Origin: Symbiodinium natans
Taxonomy: Eukaryota; Sar; Dinophyceae; Suessiales; Symbiodiniaceae
DNA: 21,954 bases
Direction of reading: 5' to 3'
Assembly: GCA_905221605.1 (NCBI GenBank)
Contig: CAJNDS010000078.1
Coordinates: 215,001-236,954 of the forward strand
Shown piece by piece: positions 10,077 through 18,431 of this stretch (its first letter is position 1; each line of letters starts with the position of its first letter). A model generated the notes under the pieces. The model made no database searches. It was not told the origin of the DNA and saw nothing but the letters and a program-made list of their open reading frames with translations. Made by a program: the position numbers and the translations under genes.

Positions 10077-13000
10077 TTACACTTAGGAATGCTGACCTGA
10101 GCTTCGAAATGCCTTCTAGCGACCCTAATTTCCTGATTCATAGCCTGTTCTTGTCATATTCCTGGGCCATGAGTAAGTTTAGGGCTTGAAAAGGTGCTGA
10201 TGAACAACGCCTTGACCGTCACGCTGGTGCGAGAAAGCTATCTGCAGAAGAGCTTGATGAAGCGCCTGGTAGCCATCGAGAACAATCCACTTGTGCTGCC
10301 GCTGCCCAAAAACAATCCAGAGCCTGTTGCCCAGGACATCCAGGAGACGAACCTTTCGGCATGACATCTACGCTAGTATCTGGCTTCCCTCTTCCAGAGT
10401 CCATGTGTACTGCACTGGAGGACATACCAAAGGCCTTGGAGAGAATCCAGAATGATTGGAACCTCGGCCGGGGCCTGAACCTTTGGCATTCTGGAAGTGT
10501 TTCTGCAACGGTGGCTGTTTTGGTCTGTTTAGGGTCCTTACATTGGTATACAGGGATTAAGGAGAAGGTGGAGAGCCATCAGTACACATCAGTACGCAGC
10601 AGCCCTTGAAAAGGAATCGCTCGGCCGCCTGGGCCTTGGGCCGCGCTCTGCGTGGCCGGCTCCAGGATAAGTTGGTTGGCAAAGTGGCGCCCGATGCTGT
10701 GGACCTGCTCATTAGTGGCTGTGAGGTCGAGGGGGGGGCACACAAATGGACAAAAAGGGCGCATAAAGGTGCATTGCCATGTGGAGAGCTTCAACCCTGC
10801 GCCTGCGCGATGTGGAGGTCAGCTTGTGGTTGGGTGAGCAGCTGGCCGCAGACCTTTCACTGTGCTTCAAACGCCTGGTGGTGAGGCAGGGCATTTCAAC
10901 ATAGTTCACAAGTCTTCTTGTGGATGTGGATCCCGCTGCAAAGAAGTATTATTTTGGTCAGGTGCATCTCGAGCAACAAAATTTTGGGAATGCACGGCCT
11001 GGAATGTCCGATGCTGGGCGGCGCTTTTGTGCTTTGTGCGTTGCATGTCTTCGTGGAGGCTTCTCTCAAATGCAAAGAACATATAAACCTGCCAATGCCA
11101 ACAAGGATGCCCCTGACGGGCTTCGCATGTGGCTCCTGGGAGCTGCGTGGCGCCTGTGTGCTGCTGATAAGTCACAGCGGCGGTAGCTTCTCCACTTTGA
11201 ACATCTCCAATCTCCTTCAAGCTGTTACCAGGCACTTGGGGAATATTGGGGAATCCTGGAATCCAGCTTGGATCCCTTTCTGAGCTCCCCGTGTCTTCAG
11301 CTTAAGTGTTCCGAAAGAGGCATCTCTTCGTGGTCACTTCGGAGTGGGACACGCAGATTGGCAAGCAACTGCGCCAGCTGGACTGGCTTCGTGGCACAGT
11401 GGCACGTTTGTGTTGGTCACGGGGAAATGATAGGGGACAGCCAGTTGCCGCGTGCAGAGTGTTTGCTGAGCATCCAAAGCATTCCAAAGCCCAAGATTTC
11501 CTGAAAATGCCCATTAAGGGTCTTTCAGCTCAAACAAAGCCGGAAGTAGAAGAGGACGAGACCAGCCGCGTCTTTAGCACCGACATCGGCATCCGGCCTG
11601 CAGAGCCTTGCTCTATCTCCGTAGCTGCTACACAGCCGCTCGGCCTGGTGCCCTGTGCATCCCTCTGCTATCTTGTGTGCAGCTCCGCCGAGTGTTTCAT
11701 TCTTTAATATTATATATATATATATATACATTTTTATCTGCAGGCAGTTGCTGACGCAGATTCTCATCTATCTTTCAGCCACGCTCTTGGAGGAGGGCAT
11801 CCGCCTTAAATGTCAAGTTTTTTGGAAGCACGATGAAGTCCTGGCGCGGGTCGTGGATCGTTTCCAGGACCGGGAGCTCGGCACCGCTGCCGGTGCCGTG
11901 GTGCGCAACACTGATTTGGCAGAGCTGCAACGCCTCAACCGCCTAAGCATCTCCGCGCTCGAGGAGGGATCTGTGCTTTGAGGCTTAGTGCAATGCTTAC
12001 GTGCAGGCTCTTTCTCTCCCACTTAATTCCAAGTTTCCTCAACAGCTATGCCAGAAGGAACTCGTGCGGCCCTGGACGACAACGGCGAAGCAGCTGCGGG
12101 CCAAGGGACGTAGCTCGGCCAGTTCCCAGAAAGTTCCTGATGCCCCCCCCCCCATTGATTCCTCCTGCTGGCTCTTCAAGCATGTCCCTGCACATCCCTT
12201 CACTCATGGCACACCGGAGCCCTGATTCCCTTTGCCATCCTTTGCCCTCCCTCGAACCAGGACACTGGGCGCAGCACGTGCTTGAAGGACCACGAGCTTG
12301 GATCATTTGCAGCTCGGGTGCGAACTGGTCTTTACGCGTCTTTAGGCATGACACACATGATGCAGAATGAAAACAACCTTTGCAATGAACACGTTCGCAT
12401 ATTTAACAGGGCAATCGAACAAATTGAGTGATTGCAGCTTGGTGGTCTGCTCGGGACTCACTTGCAGGCGCCATCTACATTGCCGTGACTGTTAGCCTTG
12501 GCCTGGCACCTTTGAGCACCGCTACACGTCGTTCAGGGCTGCTGGAGGTCTCTGAGGACGGGCTCTGACCTTTCAAAAGAACTCTCTGAATCTCTCTGAG
12601 AAGATCAGGCATCTCACTGAAGATCAGGTGTACTTCTCCAAAGGGTGCTTTTCCGAAGAGGTGCCATCGAAACGGTTGCGCGATATGCGTCAGGACTTGA
12701 TCTATGCCGCCCAAGTGCTGGATGCTGTCCTGTACATCTTCCTTCCCCAACTGGCGGTTCTTCTGTTCCTGAGCTCATGCTTTGCCAGTGCGAGTGTTTT
12801 TCCTTTGCTGCGGTGGGTAGGCCCGCAAAATCTCATTATGCTTCTGCATCCGTTTCTGCCTACTAGGATCCGATTGCTCCAGCGCCGACCGCTGCTCCAC
12901 CGCATGACGGGCCGCACAGTCGTCATCGGTGATATTCCCTGGGTGGCTGGGAAGGGTTGAGACGTCAAGAATGCATCAGATCATTAGAGAATATTAGGGA

Positions 13001-13570
13001 TGTTGAAAGTTTAAAGGATGCCAGCTTTGTCGTGTCACACTGGTTCAGGTGGCGCAGACTGCGGAAGCGTTCCTTTCAAAGCTCATGGCTTGCTCCTACT
13101 CCGCAGCTGGGCTCACGGTCTTCTCGGGAAACCCTGCGGACCACCTCCTCCACCGCATGACTCATCGGGTGGTGCGTGGCACGTTATTGGCCTGCGGCCG
13201 GCCGGACGGGCGCCTGGTTGCCCTCAGCAATGCGGAGCAGTCCGTCTGCCTGGCTGTGAACCAGGCGCACAGGGAAGGAATGGGAAGGAAAAGGAAGCCA
13301 AGAAAGATGCAGGACAACTTTTGAACAACTTGTGAACAACTTGTGAACAACCTCGGCCGCCCAGGCGAGCTCCATCCAGTCCATGGGCGCCACCCTTGAG
13401 AGCCTCACCATCGGACACAACCCTTATCAGCTCCCCCTGGCGACGCACTCCGTGACTCTGCAGTTCGACCGCCCACAGTACCTTTGCGAGCACCTCCAGA
13501 AGACAGAACTCCAGGCCCAGAGTGCGACGGCCTTGCTGGGCCAGTTCTCCAATGTGAAGATGGCCCCCAG
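4952..13570 (+). CDS. Multi-exon gene: M50-like membrane segment + class II glutamine amidotransferase + SIS protein (GFAT-like)
   Basis: Reconstructed from about 23 exons. Approximate limits: 4952-5286, 5389-5494, 5602-5694, 5735-5878, 6054-6480, 6588-6922, 7374-7495, 7833-7868, 8426-8509, 10194-10343, 10421-10476, 10614-10725, 10818-10885, 10962-11231, 11320-11380, 11555-11634, 11744-11965, 12058-12106, 12261-12308, 12468-12537, 12609-12942, 13049-13264, 13365-13570. The product is about 1,200 residues. GFAT (glutamine:fructose-6-phosphate amidotransferase) uses a glutaminase domain to release ammonia and SIS domains to aminate a sugar phosphate, feeding UDP-GlcNAc synthesis. The same domain order is seen here, preceded by a membrane segment and followed by hydrophobic and unknown regions. 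No unavoidable stop was found between the better-defined exons, so the gene may be intact. The start at 4952 is the first ATG before the hydrophobic segment; the 3' end is uncertain. Confidence 0.7.
5389..8509 (+). CDS. Exons 2-9: class II glutamine amidotransferase (Ntn hydrolase) domain
   Basis: The full set of class II motifs is present in order. CGNFGIV holds the nucleophile Cys (exon 5389-5494). LYMGHTRFATSS and GTHPH follow (exon from 6054). THNGDLDYF supplies the oxyanion-hole Asn-Gly, and PSEVDSAAIA the Asp (near 6340). KGSFGLCVTSS and VIAARGQTMSV (exon to 6922), then VAFYPETGLILYGSEAAAV (exon from 7374), match the end of the GFAT glutaminase fold. The last pieces are a 36-bp exon (LNEGPAMRLDLD, 7833-7868) and DLGGEICLLDWGEG (8426-8509). 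Well-constrained introns are 5495-5601 (GT), 6923-7373 (GT) and 7869-8425 (apparently GA). The 5'/3' limits of the exons near 5694, 5735, 6480, 6588 and 7495 are approximate. Confidence 0.75.
5941..6001 (+). repeat. 9-bp minisatellite inside an intron
   Basis: Six copies of TCTAAGGAG, with two TCTACGGA(A/G) variants and one ending GTG, plus a partial copy. It lies inside the intron inferred as 5879-6053. On the - strand its open frame reads a repeated LDS tripeptide, which is a product of the repeat and not a gene. Confidence 0.9.
8510..10193 (+). other. Large intron (about 1.7 kb) of the amidotransferase gene
   Basis: The boundary text is the same at both ends: CAAAG|GTGCT at 8505-8514 and AAAAG|GTGCT at 10189-10198. 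Joining gives NHRTLRPKVLMNNALTVTL in one frame. The intron holds a C-strand telomere-like fragment (9379-9393), a (CA)n tract and an open frame 8775-9041 whose later part (IPAEGEKDIGELDAELPNSQ) looks mildly protein-like. I do not call that frame a gene. A GC-rich open frame at 9468-9881 is Arg/Gly-rich with no motif. Confidence 0.6.
10006..10084. repeat. (CGCA/CCCA/CA)n microsatellite
   Basis: ACGCACGC words grade into (CCCA)n and then (CA)n over about 75 bp. It sits inside the 8510-10193 intron. The open frame across it (Thr/His/Pro repeats) is an artefact of the repeat. Confidence 0.9.
10194..10725 (+). CDS. Exons 10-12: linker between glutaminase and SIS domains
   Basis: The exon from 10194 reads VLMNNALTVTLVRESYLQKS then LMKRLVAIENNPLVLPLPK. 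The exon 10421-10476 reads DIPKALERIQNDWNLGRG. The exon 10614-10725 reads NRSAAWALGRALRGRL then QDKLVGKVAPDAVDLLISGC and E. The join after exon 11 gives GLNRSAAWALG only if the donor is GA at 10477. The end of exon 10 is ambiguous: candidate donors are GA after CAG at 10335 or 10344, or GC at 10358. The content is helical and basic, without a catalytic motif that I recognise. Confidence 0.6.
10818..11634 (+). CDS. Exons 13-16: SIS-type sugar-phosphate binding domain
   Basis: Reads VSLWLGEQLAADLSLCFKRL, then VVRCISSNKILGM, then GSWELRGACVLLISHSGGSF, STLNISNLLQAVTR, HLFVVTSEWDTQIGKQLRQL and DETSRVFSTDIGIRPAEPCS. ISHSGGSFSTL matches the phosphosugar-binding SxSGxTxxT loop of SIS domains, and the following strand (FVVTSEWDT) matches the next SIS beta strand. 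The phase of each junction fits only if introns are 10726-10817 (GT), 10886-10961 (GC), 11232-11319 (GC) and 11381-11554 (GA). The stretch from about 11000 to 11085 is open but atypical and may hide one more intron. Confidence 0.7.
11706..11729. repeat. (TA)n run in an intron
   Basis: Short TA dinucleotide run located in the 109-bp intron 11635-11743, just upstream of a TCTGCAG acceptor. No function inferred. Confidence 0.8.
11744..12308 (+). CDS. Exons 17-19 of the amidotransferase/SIS gene
   Basis: The exon from 11744 reads QLLTQILIYLSATLLEEG, then HDEVLARVVDRFQDRELG and DLAELQRLNRLSISALEE. A piece near 12058 reads KELVRPWTTTAKQLRAKG and is closed at 12106. The exon 12261-12308 reads HWAQHVLEGPRAWIIC across its junction. 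AAG G plus GA CAC keeps the frame only if the 12107-12260 intron starts with GA. The content is mostly amphipathic helix. The sequence between about 11800 and 11830 may contain a further short intron. The limits at 11965 and 12058 are approximate. Confidence 0.6.
12468..12942 (+). CDS. Exons 20-21: hydrophobic (transmembrane) region
   Basis: Exon 12468-12537 reads AIYIAVTVSLGLAPLSTATR. The next coding piece reads HLTEDQVYFSKGCFSEEVPS, then DLIYAAQVLDAVLYIFLPQL and AVLLFLSSCFASASVF, a strong membrane segment. It ends HRMTGRTVVIGDIPW. The frame changes between these pieces; a 71-bp GC-AG intron at 12538-12608 restores it (RRSGHLTED). If that is not spliced, the frame stops at TGA 12566, so this is the least secure junction. 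Together with exon 1 it implies an enzyme with membrane segments at both ends. Confidence 0.55.
13049..13570 (+). CDS. Exons 22-23: conserved C-terminal region
   Basis: Reads VAQTAEAFLSKLMACSYSAA, then GLTVFSGNPADHLLHRMTHR, then VVRGTLLACGRPDGRLVALS and SVCLAVNQ up to 13264. From 13365 it reads ASSIQSMGATLESLTIGHNP and onward through LATHSVTLQFDRPQYLCEHL. The junction on the 5' side is a GT-AG intron (12943-13048) and the internal one is a GC-AG intron of exactly 100 bp (13265-13364). I associate these words with large dinoflagellate membrane proteins from general recall; no function is established. A further piece, FQTLVFHKSGDLLD near 13600-13660, may be the next exon. The stop codon is not identified. 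Confidence 0.6.
13314..13346 (+). repeat. 11-bp tandem repeat in the 100-bp intron
   Basis: Three copies of ACAACTTGTGA (the first is ACAACTTTTGA) sit near the 3' end of the 13265-13364 intron. It follows a GGAA-rich stretch. Confidence 0.85.
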
Positions 13571-13915
13571 CATGCAACAGCGAGGCTTAAAAGGTTTCAA
13601 GCATTTCAAACTCTGGTGTTCCACAAAAGCGGTGACCTGCTGGATCCTGCTGGGTCCGAAGATGTCAAAGCATCTGAGAGGGATTTCTGAGTGGCCAGTC
13701 GCTAGAAATCCGCAGCTTCCATGCTGAGGAGCTGAGAAGTACGTCGAAGTCACTCGGGTGGCCTCAACGATCATGTTTTGCTTGGCATTTCTTGGTTGAA
13801 GGCATGTTAAGGCCCTCAAACCTCAACACCCGGGTCCGAACAAAGCCCCTACCAGCGTCATGCGGTTTATTATGGTTTATTGGACATGGTCGATATGACG
13901 GCTAAGGGCATCCAG

Positions 13916-14128
13916 TCCAACCGATGAGGAGATGCCCACGTGGCTACAGGATGATGTTTTCCTTCGCATGCAGCACCAGGCGGAAGGGTCAGTGATGATC
14001 ACTGTCTGTTTAAGTCTGCTTTGTTGTTGCGTCAGGTATCCGAGAGGAAAAAATCCATAGATCGCCTTCAAGACATGCAGACGCTTGTGGATAGCCTCCC
14101 TTTGGACAACGATGGGCAGGCATGGGTG
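13916..14128 (+). CDS. Putative exons upstream of the EF-hand gene
   Basis: Frame PTDEEMPTWLQDDVFLRMQH is closed by CAG|GC at 13979/13980. After a GTCAG acceptor (14035) the frame continues in phase as VSERKKSIDRLQDMQTLVDS then LPLDNDGQ. The intron would be 56 bp. The frame is then interrupted by TAG at 14129-14131, after which the same frame reads RFCNDEDFSLAALGA. A GC donor at CAG 14120 could avoid the stop. Position and strand suggest it belongs to the EF-hand gene, but it could also be the tail of the preceding gene. Confidence 0.45.
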
Positions 14129-14179
14129 TAGCGGTTCTGCAACGATGAGGATTTTAGCTTGGCTGCTTTGGGCGCCTAA

Positions 14180-15140
14180 GCCAGGGCTTAAAGGGAGGTT
14201 GATTGAAGGGGAGCTCATGGAGAGCTCCTGGCGCTCATCTAGGGGGGGTTGTGCGCATCATCTTTCGTTTCTCAACTGCGTGGGGGCCGTGAGCATCGGA
14301 GTGTTGGCACTCCAAAATACTCTGCAGGCATATCGGGGACTCTCTGGGGGCGCAGTCCAAAACTAACTACTCGGGGACACTCTGTTAGAACGGGGGCGCT
14401 CGTTTCGATTTGGCATGACGGAGCCACTCAGTACATGGCCCACGAAGGGAGGCACGTTAGTTTTCGGGCGCCCGCGGCCCACCCATCCCACCCAGGAAAC
14501 AGTATGCGAGCCACGACACCCGCAAGATCCCAACATATCATCTTGTAAGAGTTTTCAACAGCCTAAACATTGCTGCAAGTTTCATCCCCTGTGGCCGTGT
14601 GCTGTAGAATGCTAGTGCTAGAAACAGAATCCGTTGGAAGAACTTCCTGGTTTGCCTGGATGATCCTGGATGTGCAGGTTACCTTCAAAGAGCCCCTTGG
14701 CCAAATTTAGTAGAGTCTGCGTGCAGTCTTCATGTTCGTGGCAGAGCGTACGCCACTTTACAGCAATCTAGAGCTCGAATGTCTGCGCGACCATGGAGGC
14801 CCTTGCAGGCCTTGCCGGCCAAGACAAGAAGAGAGCAAACATCGAGGGGGAAGGTGGCAAGCACAGACACGAAACAACAGGGCGAAACGAGGGAGGAGGG
14901 AAAGTGCGTGAGAACGACAAGAAGGATCCGGCCGCAAGGAAGGGAAAAAGAATGCAGTGCATCTTAGTTTTGGTGCCCAACGCGAAAGTGCGGCGAAAGC
15001 TCATTTGCGCCGCTCACGCTCCCAACAGATAGAAGTCTTGTTAACTTCTAACATTGCCCAGCAGAAACCGACACCCTATGCAGTTTAGACTCACTCTAGG
15101 CGATTTTTCTTTAGACCGTTTGCCATCTGCGATCTCCGAC
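14180..15140. other. Probable intron or intergenic; one basic open frame
   Basis: No motif-bearing gene. An ATG frame at 14793-15032 encodes a Lys/Arg/Glu/Gly-rich peptide (MEALAGLAGQDKKRANIEGE then low complexity) that could be an exon but has no recognisable domain. Confidence 0.35.
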
Positions 15141-15144
15141 TCAG

Positions 15145-15904
15145 TTTCGAGAAGGGCTTCCGGCTGTTGCGGGAGGACAAGATCGATCGCAAAAGCCTCT
15201 TGCGGGTGCCTTCAAGCATTAGGATCTCTTGGCGCTAAACCTGTATATGAGTGAGTTTGAGATGCTTGTGTTTGAGAGGCTTGTGGGTCCTCTGCTACAA
15301 TCGGCCTTGAGCCGATATTTCAGTCATTTTGTTTGCATCTCACCAGCGAAGTTCGAAGGTCTTCGAACGTTTCGATGCGAACAGCAATGGGGCAATCTAT
15401 CCGTCAGACTGCAAAGCCATCTACCGTACGAGCTTTGCCGGGCTGCTCGCGCTTGCCGAGGGCACAGCAACAGCGACAAAGGTAGGACTCATGAAAGTGG
15501 TGGAATCCGCGGAGGATATCTTCGGCATAAGTCTCCTGCGCAACGCAGAGTCATCGCAGTCTGTTCAGATCATTGAGACCCAGTTCCTGTCCATGCAGCT
15601 GTATGAGAGCCGTATCGCCTCGCTACATCGTGCTGTGGCTTTCTTCGTCATGTTTCATGAGATGGGAAGGTCCATCGCTAGGTTTTGGCCTTGGGTCAGC
15701 TTCGGCATCCTGCGCTATCGTATGGACCGCACCCAGTCCATCATGCGCATCGCTACAACGGCATCTCCCGTGTCAGGTGCAGATGTGCGCCACAAAATGC
15801 ATGAGATCAAGTCCGAGCAGCATCTTGATCTCATCAAAGGTCTAGTTGACAACATGGTCAGACGCTGGCGTTCGCGTCATTCGATGGTTCACCATGAGTT
15901 TTAA
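15145..15904 (+). CDS. EF-hand protein, 3' exons
   Basis: Exon 15145-15205 reads FEKGFRLLREDKIDRKSLLR. A GT-AG intron (15206-15358, 153 bp) joins it in phase to VFERFDANSNGAIYPSD. The last exon runs to TAA at 15902-15904. DANSNGAIYPSD (15374-15409) is a canonical 12-residue EF-hand calcium loop, with Asp at positions 1 and 12 and Asn at 3 and 5. Position 12 is Asp where Glu is usual, which can favour Mg or weaken Ca binding in known EF hands (family knowledge). The C-terminal about 130 residues are helical (LHRAVAFFVMFHEMGRSIAR, then MHEIKSEQHLDLIKGLVDNM) with no motif I recognise. This is the longest uninterrupted exon in the window. Confidence 0.65.
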
Positions 15905-16585
15905 ACATCTTGAGGTAGTTTTTTGACCGGATTGACCGAGACTTGGATTTGTGGACGGGTGCAGCTGTCCGGCACAGACCAAGTGTCAGTCACGAAAGCT
16001 GCGAGGGATTTGCCCTAGAATAGCGTGCAGAGTCGTATCACACTGGGGACAGCAGGACGATACTTTCTGCGCAGCTCCATGCGTCTAGGTGGTGTTCACA
16101 TCTTCTCTTGCGGCCGCTGTGCATTGCAAGGCTGTGTCCTGCAGCAGCGCTGACACCCATGAATCATATTATTAGGCGCTGTAATATCAATTAGGTGTCT
16201 ACTTTTGTTTAGCGATATGAGACGGGCGTATTGTCGTGCCTTCGCCGTTTGGAATGTCGTGTTGTGGAGAGGCACATTTCGGCAGGGCGATGTGCCTTAG
16301 GGATCCTTGCGGCGGCCTTGCGGCACCCACCCTGACACGAAAGCAAGCTCTTCAACACTCTTCAACAACCTGCTTTCGAGTTTTGTTTGCAATCTTTTTG
16401 TTCGCTGAATCATTTTGGACCTTCAGGCTGGCGGGCAAAAAAACAAACCAACAGCCCCAAAACAGCAACAGCTAACAAACAGCAACAATCGTTTATTGAA
16501 TGTTGTGCGAGCGTGCTCTGCTCACTGGGGCAAGGATCTAAAGTTTCAACCCGCGTCGTATCCAGCGCCACCTTCAAGTGACCAG
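15905..16585. other. Intergenic, no gene recognised
   Basis: Mixed sequence downstream of the EF-hand stop. Open frames around 16236-16580 overlap each other and show no motif. An A/C-rich stretch (AACAAACC-like) lies near 16440-16490. Confidence 0.4.
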
Positions 16586-17932
16586 ACCTGCCGACAGACT
16601 CCGAGAAGGCAAAAAGAAATGCCCACAACATCGTGAAAGAAATTGAAGGAACAAGAAGAGGCCTGATCAAGCTCAGGCACAACAGCAGGCTGTATTATGC
16701 TGTAGTGCTCCATGGCACTTGCATCCGCACTTGCATCAAAACAGCCGTATGCTGACGAAGCGAATCTTCGAGGATGCTAATGTTGCATCCTGGTTAGTGC
16801 GGTCCCCCGGAATTGTGAGAAAATGCCCGGAAATTATTCAGCAGGATAAATTTGATTTGGTCACGCGGAATTGAAAAAACATCCGGGCGATGCTGGCTGT
16901 TTGTTTTCCGGCTTGTGGCTGTTGGCCCGCACAAGTTTCAATCCTTCGTAGAAGCGTACACCAAGCAAAACGATTTTAGCTAGCTAATATTGCCGGCAGT
17001 CGGCTTCAGGGTTTCGCCCCAAACGAAACTTGGCAATAGTTGATCAGAAAGGAAGCGTAGCAACCAGATGAGGCTAAGTTTCAGTTCGCCCTGTTCCATG
17101 AAGGCAAAAAGGTTTCGAGACCTCTATCAGCAACAAGAACGAGCAGTGCATGCTTCAGAGCAGGAGTATATGTAAGAACAAAGTTTGGATGACAAGTGGT
17201 TCTGTTATTTCTCACGTCGTTCACACATTTTATCGAGTTTCGGACAGTCCACAGATTGCAAAGCGATTGCTCGCATGGTTGGCATTCTGAATGGGTGTCA
17301 GCTCTAACTGCATCTGCAGCAGTGGCATGATTTTCGAAGAACCCCTTTTGCAAATAGGCAGTGCTCAATATTGCCTGCCAAAATTAAATAGAGCCTGTCC
17401 TTAGTCCTTGCTTGCCAATAGCATTTTAAAGTGGCGCTTGCGCAAACACGCTTACATAAAACCCGTGAAAAGCCTGGCGTTCCATTCTAAGCTCAGAGAC
17501 ACTGTCAGAGACAGTGTCGGAGGAGCTTGACAACGGCAGTGGATACGTGGTCAGGCATGCTGTTTGGACAGCTAAAACTACGCAGCGCTCTCCACAGGGC
17601 GCGAATGCTCCCGAAAGGGAAGTTGCTCTTGTTTGACGGCTAGGTCTTCATCTGCAGATGAAAAGGCTGCATGCACCTGCACAACATAGACGAGACACTG
17701 CCGACAGATTCTGAGGAAGGTAAGAACTTGAGGAAAGTATCATGTTCACAGGATCTGCTCCAGGTTTTCCACTTATGCCCACCAGCGAAGGCATGCCTTT
17801 CACATCCTAAAAACTTGCTCTTGCCGCATCCATTGACATTGATTAACGGTGGCCGCCGACGCGCAGGTGTTTGATGACTGGTTGGTTCGAGATCCGGACT
17901 ACGTCTCAGGCACACCGTGTGAGTTTGAGTGA
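16586..17932 (+). CDS. Unrecognised small-exon gene
   Basis: Five pieces look coding on +. At 16586-16688: LPTDSEKAKRNAHNIVKEIE and GTRRGLIKLRHN, closed by an AG|GC donor. At 17068-17111: EAKFQFALFHEGKK with an AG|GT donor. At about 17492-17556: TVSEELDNGSGYVV with an AG|GC donor. At about 17671-17719: HLHNIDETLPTDSEE with an AAG|GTAAG donor. At 17867-17932: VFDDWLVRDPDYVSGTPCEF, ending in TGA at 17930. The phases of adjacent pieces do not all agree, so exons are missing or some pieces are wrong. The repeated LPTDSE word suggests an internal duplication. No family recognised. Confidence 0.4.
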
Positions 17933-18028
17933 TTCAGAAAACACCGAAAGCCTAATTAATTTGGGTCTGTGCATGCAAATGCTGGTGTTTCTTTGGGAAG
18001 CTATGGGTGAGAGAGCTATCTTTTGCTG

Positions 18029-18413
18029 TTAATTTGCGGTACGGTCTGCTGCGAGTACATGTTGTAGCTGGTGTAGTATAGTTTCTAATAAATTAACTTC
18101 TCTTGCAAAGACAGCGTTCCTTTCTAACGCATCATGAACCTCTTCCTCGTCAATGTCATCAACATCATCAACTAAATCCATCTTCTGTGTCGGGCATACC
18201 TGTGTCTGATGTTTCCGATCGTCGCAATAAGGTTCCAAGCGCAAACGTTGCCTCGCTTACTTGTTTTCTTTGCCGTTGCTTTTTCTTGCTCTTTCATTGT
18301 TGTTGCGATATCACATCTGATCCATGTGCTCTTGGTTCTAAATAATGTGTTTGCCCGTTCTGTCGTGGATATCGCTTTCGAATGTTACCTCTCATTTGAT
18401 CAACGTAGGACAT
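18029..18413 (-). pseudogene. AT-rich coding-like remnant on the minus strand
   Basis: On - from 18413 an ATG frame reads MSYVDQMRGNIRKRYPRQNG and on to TGA at 18294-18296. An overlapping ATGA leads one frame over into MKEQEKATAKKTSKRG. A third - frame (18244-18029) reads MDLVDDVDDIDEEEVHDALE then RNAVFAREVNLLETILHQLQ. The codons are AT-rich, unlike the + strand genes nearby. The frames do not join without a shift or an intron (a GTAAG on - near 18262 and a CACAG further on are possible sites). It could be a decayed inserted element or a gene of different origin; no family recognised. Confidence 0.25.
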
Positions 18414-18431
18414 TTGCCTGCTGAAGTACGG

